A DNA stretch of 8,392 bases from CALJUZ01 sp003387805 (GTDB lineage Bacteria; Bacillota; Limnochordia; Limnochordales; ZCTH02-B6): assembly GCA_937975235.1 (NCBI GenBank), contig CALJUZ010000086.1, positions 1 through 8,392 on the forward strand, in the 5' to 3' direction. The notes under the pieces were generated by a model, which ran no database searches, was not told where the DNA came from, and saw only the letters and a program-made list of their open reading frames with translations. Positions 6,570-8,392 of this stretch are shown in pieces; position 1 is the stretch's first letter, and each line of letters opens with the position of its first letter. The position numbers and the translations under genes were made by a program.

Positions 6570-6736
6570 ACGCTGACGAGGTTAGCTAGCGGGTTCGGGT
6601 CGAAAAAGTAACCCTACCTGGCGAACCAGGATTCACCCTCTGCCCCGGGCCGGGCCGGCCCGGTTGCCAAGCTTCGCTTGCCCGGGACAAACGTTGGGTC
6701 CCCCGTTTCCGCCCTTCCCAGAGCGGAATTAAGCGT
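6570..6736 (-). ncRNA. c-di-AMP riboswitch (ydaO-yuaA type)
   Basis: Conserved blocks of the ydaO-yuaA aptamer (Rfam RF00379) appear in order on the minus strand: ACGCTTAATTCCG (from 6736), CGGAAACGGGGGACCC (6711-6696), GAGGGTGAATCC (6640-6629), the stem CTGG-TTCG-CCAG (6629-6618) followed by GTAGGG (6617-6612), then ACCCG (6600-6596) and AGCTAACCTCG (6587-6577), closing with AGCGT (6574-6570), which pairs with ACGCT (6736-6732). The order and spacing match known ydaO aptamers, with a GC-rich extra stem near 6650-6690. Members bind cyclic di-AMP and usually switch expression off by favouring the terminator. A strong promoter lies directly upstream and a terminator directly downstream. The next genes on this strand are atuA and DUF4387. 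Confidence 0.93.
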
Positions 6737-6780
6737 TCTTCGTGCCTCCGACCGGAGGTCTATGCAATTGGTTGTATTTT

Positions 6781-6809
6781 ATTGTAACTAGCCTGTCGGA
6801 GACTGTCAA
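6781..6809 (-). promoter_or_regulatory. Sigma-A promoter of the riboswitch leader
   Basis: On the minus strand a perfect -35 TTGACA (6809-6804) is followed after 17 bp by TACAAT (6786-6781), a 5/6 match to the -10. Transcription would start near 6774 (an A), about 38 nt before the aptamer. This intervening RNA contains a small CCTCC/GGAGG hairpin (about 6745-6758). It is the best promoter in the window. Confidence 0.9.
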
Positions 6810-6900
6810 GCGTGGAATTGGGAATCAATTCCTCGGAACGTCGATTTTTTGCGGAAAATACGTGCGCATTGAGGCCGGGGGTACGCCCGGGCCCCGCGGC

Positions 6901-6954
6901 GGCAGCGGCAGCGGCGGCGGCAGCGGCAACTGTAGCGGTAACGGCAGCGGTAAC
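6901..6954. repeat. GGYARC hexamer repeat, 9 copies
   Basis: Nine consecutive hexamers (GGCAGC, GGCGGC, GGCAAC, TGTAGC, GGTAAC variants) run from 6901 to 6954. The period of two codons gives Gly-Ser/Gly-Asn on the plus strand or Pro-Leu on the minus strand. A perfect 11-bp direct duplication, GGGGCGGCTCC (6971-6981 and 6982-6992), follows shortly after. Confidence 0.85.
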
Positions 6955-7011
6955 GGGCGAGCCGGCGCGCGGGGCGGCTCCGGGGCGGCTCCGGCGGCTG
7001 CGCTCACTGCC

Positions 7012-7168
7012 GTGACGGCTCCGGCGCTGACGTTGACGGCGGAGACCGAGTCGAGCCCCGTGACAGCGTCGAGACCAGTGGCAACCTCAACCCCGGAGCC
7101 CGGTCGAGTTCGGCTGTCACGTCGCGCCCAGCGGTCGTGTCGAGCCCAACAGCGGTATCGGGGTCGAC
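7012..7168. repeat. Degenerate 18-bp tandem array
   Basis: Units beginning with GTCGAG or a variant start at about 7032, 7050, 7068, 7086 (CTCAAC, only 17 bp), 7103, 7121 and 7139, followed by GTCGAC at 7163. The first units, from about 7012, are more diverged. An 18-bp period equals six codons. The 17-bp third unit shifts the reading frame for everything beyond it on either strand. Confidence 0.6.
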
Positions 7169-7398
7169 GCCGACGAAAAGCGCCGTCTTCTCGGGTCCCG
7201 GCCCGCGGTTCATTGTATGCAGCCTAGCCCGCGGTCCGCGCCTCGTGCCTTCTCCGCCGGCGCCGCAGCGAACCGGGCCTCTCGCCAGCGCCGACGCCGT
7301 CGATGTTTTCACGGCATTTGCTGTTTCCGCCATGTCGACGCCCGCCATTCCCCGTCGTTACCGGGTCCCGTGGACGGCTGGTCGCGGTCCGAGCGTCG

Positions 7399-7502
7399 TG
7401 CAGCACAGTCCTCAAAAACGAGGACTAATGTCGGGCTAAGCCTCGTTTTTAAGCGTTGGCCAGAAATTAGTCCTCGTTTTTGAGGCTTAAGCCGGTGCTG
7501 CA
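7399..7502 (+). repeat. Structured palindromic element, copy A
   Basis: A perfect 20-bp inverted repeat (7410-7429 and 7466-7485; core CCTCAAAAACGAGG / CCTCGTTTTTGAGG) is nested inside an outer 8-bp pair, TGCAGCAC (7399-7406) and GTGCTGCA (7495-7502). The 36-nt spacer contains a third arm, CCTCGTTTTT (7441-7450), identical to part of the right arm and therefore able to pair with the left arm instead, giving two mutually exclusive folds. Copy B lies 246 bp downstream. It may be a MITE- or REP-like mobile palindrome or a structured RNA. No transposase or target duplication is visible. Confidence 0.75.
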
Positions 7503-7556
7503 AGTGGACCGACACCGGACCGGCCGCTCCCCCACGGACCAGTGACTGGGGCGTAA

Positions 7557-7585
7557 CGAAAACGCCGATGACGTCGGCGTTTTCG
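7557..7585. terminator. Bidirectional terminator hairpin
   Basis: CGAAAACGCCGA (7557-7568) and TCGGCGTTTTCG (7574-7585) form a perfect 12-bp inverted repeat with a 5-nt loop. The GC core is flanked by A4 and T4 tracts, so it can act as an intrinsic terminator on both strands. It lies between copies A and B of the palindromic element. On the minus strand it could end transcription of the small gene at 7775-7978. Confidence 0.65.
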
Positions 7586-7651
7586 CGATGCCGTTTCCTG
7601 TCTTGCCTGGCGGTTTCTTACAGCCGCCGCTGCTTAAAGCAGGCCCCGCCG

Positions 7652-7736
7652 CAAGCCTCAAGAGTGAGGCCTAATTGTGGGCGAAGCCTCATTTCCGAGC
7701 ATTGCTGTGGCGGGCAAGCCTCGCTCTTGAGCCTTG
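7652..7736 (+). repeat. Structured palindromic element, copy B
   Basis: A diverged copy of the element at 7399-7502. Aligned from 7656 against 7410, the first 50 positions run without a gap at about 70% identity, sharing CTAAT, GGGC, AAGCCTC and AGC/TTG blocks. The left arm (7652-7670) pairs with the right arm (7718-7736) with one mismatch and one G-T. A middle arm, GCCTCATTT (7686-7694), can pair with 7662-7670 using two G-T pairs. Arms differ from copy A but keep complementarity (AAAAACG/CGTTTTT versus AAGAGTG/CGCTCTT). The G-T pairs are wobble pairs only if the plus strand is the RNA. An outer CAGGC/GCCTG pair (7640-7644 and 7738-7742) may extend it. Confidence 0.7.
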
Positions 7737-7774
7737 TGCCTGGCGCCCACGACGGCCGGGCGGCGGCTGGCCCC

Positions 7775-7978
7775 TCAGGTGATAATCGTATAGTACGCCT
7801 CGATCTCGTCATCGGGCGCCTCGTGCAAGTACTGCTCCAGCTGGAGCAGCGTGTCGCCGGTAACCCGCTCGAGGCCGCCGTCCAGCGCCCGGCGGCAGAC
7901 GGCCAGGCTGGCGTACGACTCGGGATGTTCCTGCACAAACCGCAGAATTTCGTCAATTTCGTCCCGGCGCCGCTTCAT
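7775..7978 (-). CDS. Small hypothetical protein, 67 aa
   Basis: I do not recognise a family. The frame begins at ATG 7978 with AGAGGGG 6 nt upstream and ends at TGA. Codon third positions are strongly G/C-rich, as in the clear genes of the window. The peptide has a basic start (MKRRRDEIDEIL), looks largely helical and amphipathic (RFVQEHPESYASL, LLQLEQYLHEA) and ends in an acidic, aromatic tail (DDEIEAYYTIIT). There is no signal peptide, membrane segment or cysteine pair (one Cys at 28), so it is likely a small cytosolic protein. The frame extends upstream without a stop, but that part is low-complexity and lacks an SD. It stands alone, with palindromic element B downstream and a possible divergent gene upstream. 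Confidence 0.75.
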   Translation of the reverse strand: MKRRRDEIDEILRFVQEHPESYASLAVCRRALDGGLERVTGDTLLQLEQYLHEAPDDEIEAYYTIIT

Positions 7979-8028
7979 GCCGTTCCCCTCTCTCCGTGAC
8001 ACGTAGTGTGCGCGAGGGAGCGGTCCAT

Positions 8029-8392
8029 ATGTGCGCGGGGCGGGGACAAACGGAGGCGCGCTGCCGCGGGCCACCCAGCGTGGATGCGGCCCACGGAAAG
8101 GCTGCGGCCGCGCACAAGGATAAGACTTTGGGCCACAGCGAGGCAACGCCATCGCGGCAAGGCCGCGCCATCACGGCACGACCGCGGCATCGCAGCACGG
8201 CCGCCACATCGCGGCACGGCCGTAAACCGCTGGAACGCGGGTGCCCGGCCAACCGCCCGCCGGCTCTGGCTCGACCCCCGACCGGCCGCGCCAAGCCCAA
8301 CGTACTGGGCTCCGGCTCCACGGCGTCCGGGGGACCGGGCCGCAACGTGCTCGCCTACGTGCCGGGCCACAGCATGGTCGCCTATGTGCCGG
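8029..8392 (+). CDS. Possible repeat protein gene, 3' truncated by window
   Basis: A frame from ATG 8029, with GAGGGAG 8 nt upstream (8014-8020), stays open to the right edge (121 codons, no stop). The first 85 or so residues are Arg/Ala/Pro-rich and featureless, and they cross a 19-bp tandem repeat. The last 37 codons are far more gene-like, with G/C at nearly every third position, and end in a duplicated nonapeptide: GRNVLAYVP, then GHSMVAYVP. I recognise no family. The true start could lie further in (GTG 8080 or TTG 8128), or only the terminal part may be coding. It is divergent from the 67-aa gene, with 50 bp between starts and no obvious promoter. Confidence 0.35.
   Translation, partial: MCAGRGQTEARCRGPPSVDAAHGKAAAAHKDKTLGHSEATPSRQGRAITARPRHRSTAATSRHGRKPLERGCPANRPPALARPPTGRAKPNVLGSGSTASGGPGRNVLAYVPGHSMVAYVP
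8150..8225. repeat. 19-bp tandem repeat, 4 copies
   Basis: Units start with CATC at 8150, 8169, 8188 and 8207, an exact 19-bp period, with consensus CATCGCGGCACGGCCGCGC and two to four changes per copy. The 8131-8149 stretch may be a decayed fifth copy. The period is not a multiple of three, so a protein-repeat explanation is unlikely. Confidence 0.85.
8337..8392 (+). repeat. 27-bp direct repeat (nonapeptide), two copies at the edge
   Basis: Units 8337-8363 and 8364-8390 share 22 of 27 positions, including TCGCCTAYGTGCC; the array may continue beyond the window. In the plus frame each unit is nine codons, GRNVLAYVP and GHSMVAYVP. The tyrosine codon differs synonymously (TAC/TAT) and the other changes are conservative. 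Confidence 0.7.

Larger units (their letters stand above)
6242..6571 (-). other. atuA leader; in-frame signal-peptide-like reading
   Basis: The 330 nt before atuA hold the riboswitch terminator, a small perfect hairpin GGGTCC-CGC-GGACCC (6391-6405) and the second terminator. Read in the atuA frame from GTG 6571, the first 34 residues resemble a secretion signal: an RR-containing n-region, a hydrophobic stretch PLFAFFALVG and an ASA-G cleavage-like site. FVFAYDGEG follows, faintly recalling the DUF348/YabE-type domains often controlled by ydaO riboswitches. There is no SD, and the GTG sits in the aptamer's closing stem. It may be a relic of a displaced target gene or coincidence from the T-tract codons. 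Confidence 0.2.
6825..7348 (-). pseudogene. Possible frameshifted repetitive ORF
   Basis: Two overlapping minus-strand frames read like one repetitive protein interrupted at the 17-bp repeat unit (7086-7102). Upstream, GVDPDTAVGLDTTAGRDVTA leads into the slip. After it the reading continues in another frame as VATGLDAVTGLDSVSAVNVS, then a proline-leucine run (the hexamer repeat), ending in YFPQKIDVPRN at 6825. The six-residue GLDxxx pattern is the same on both sides, and codon third positions are rich in G/C. No SD precedes the ATG at 7348, and no domain is recognised. The plus strand also gives a Ser/Thr/Pro-rich low-complexity reading, so orientation is unsure. Nothing else in 6842-7398 looks like a gene. 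Confidence 0.25.

Noticed and set aside
6242..6571. Extending the AtuA protein start to GTG 6571
   Set aside because: That GTG lies in the aptamer closing stem without an SD, and the extension is encoded by two terminators. The ATG at 6241 has GGAGGT at ideal spacing.
6742..7227. Plus-strand ORF with Gly/Ser-rich middle
   Set aside because: Its start overlaps the promoter and leader of the riboswitch on the other strand. It has no SD, and the Gly-Ser run is explained by the hexamer repeat.
7399..7736. CRISPR repeats or a retron msr/msd RNA at the paired palindromes
   Set aside because: Only two diverged copies 246 bp apart, no uniform spacers, and no cas or reverse transcriptase gene nearby. 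The terminal a1/a2 layout of retrons is not matched convincingly.
7953..8370. Overlapping minus-strand open frames at the right end
   Set aside because: Low-complexity Arg/Ala/Gly-rich readings of the 19-bp repeat region with no SD. The only supported minus-strand start here is 7978.

Overview
The DNA is GC-rich with strong Shine-Dalgarno (SD) sequences, several GTG starts, a near-consensus sigma-A promoter and a ydaO-type c-di-AMP riboswitch. Together these point to a high-GC, probably thermophilic member of the Bacillota (Thermaerobacter, Symbiobacterium or Limnochordia-like). That placement is inference, because no rRNA or other taxonomic marker is present.

Left part (1-2660): a two-gene minus-strand operon, mtnA (methylthioribose-1-phosphate isomerase, methionine salvage) followed by gltX (glutamyl-tRNA synthetase), joined by a 4-base GTGA stop/start overlap. 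Middle (2661-4288): a 430-bp divergent intergenic region with a strictly phased 16-bp tandem repeat (7 copies) and a GC-rich hairpin, then a plus-strand 12-TM MFS transporter. Next (4324-6241): a minus-strand pair, an AtuA-family (DUF1446) protein and its usual small partner DUF4387, separated by a 175-bp spacer holding a 10-bp tandem repeat (6 copies).

The most notable part is upstream of atuA on the minus strand. A TTGACA / 17 bp / TACAAT promoter (6781-6809) leads into a well-conserved c-di-AMP riboswitch (about 6736-6570), immediately followed by a long intrinsic terminator (6567-6512). About 190 nt further on is a second terminator-like hairpin (6327-6286). It lies inside a possible 62-codon upstream ORF whose stop overlaps the atuA start (ATGA). 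The layout suggests that the AtuA/DUF4387 pair is gated by c-di-AMP. The known targets of this riboswitch class are mostly cell-wall and ion/osmolyte genes, so this would be unusual.

Right part (6825-8392): mostly gene-poor and repeat-rich. It holds a hexamer repeat, an 11-bp duplication, a degenerate 18-bp array with a one-base slip (perhaps a broken repetitive ORF), and two diverged copies of a structured three-arm palindromic element with compensatory changes (7399-7502 and 7652-7736). Between those copies is a bidirectional terminator hairpin. Then come a small 67-aa orphan gene (minus), a 19-bp tandem array, and what may be the start of a repeat-containing protein gene leaving the right edge.
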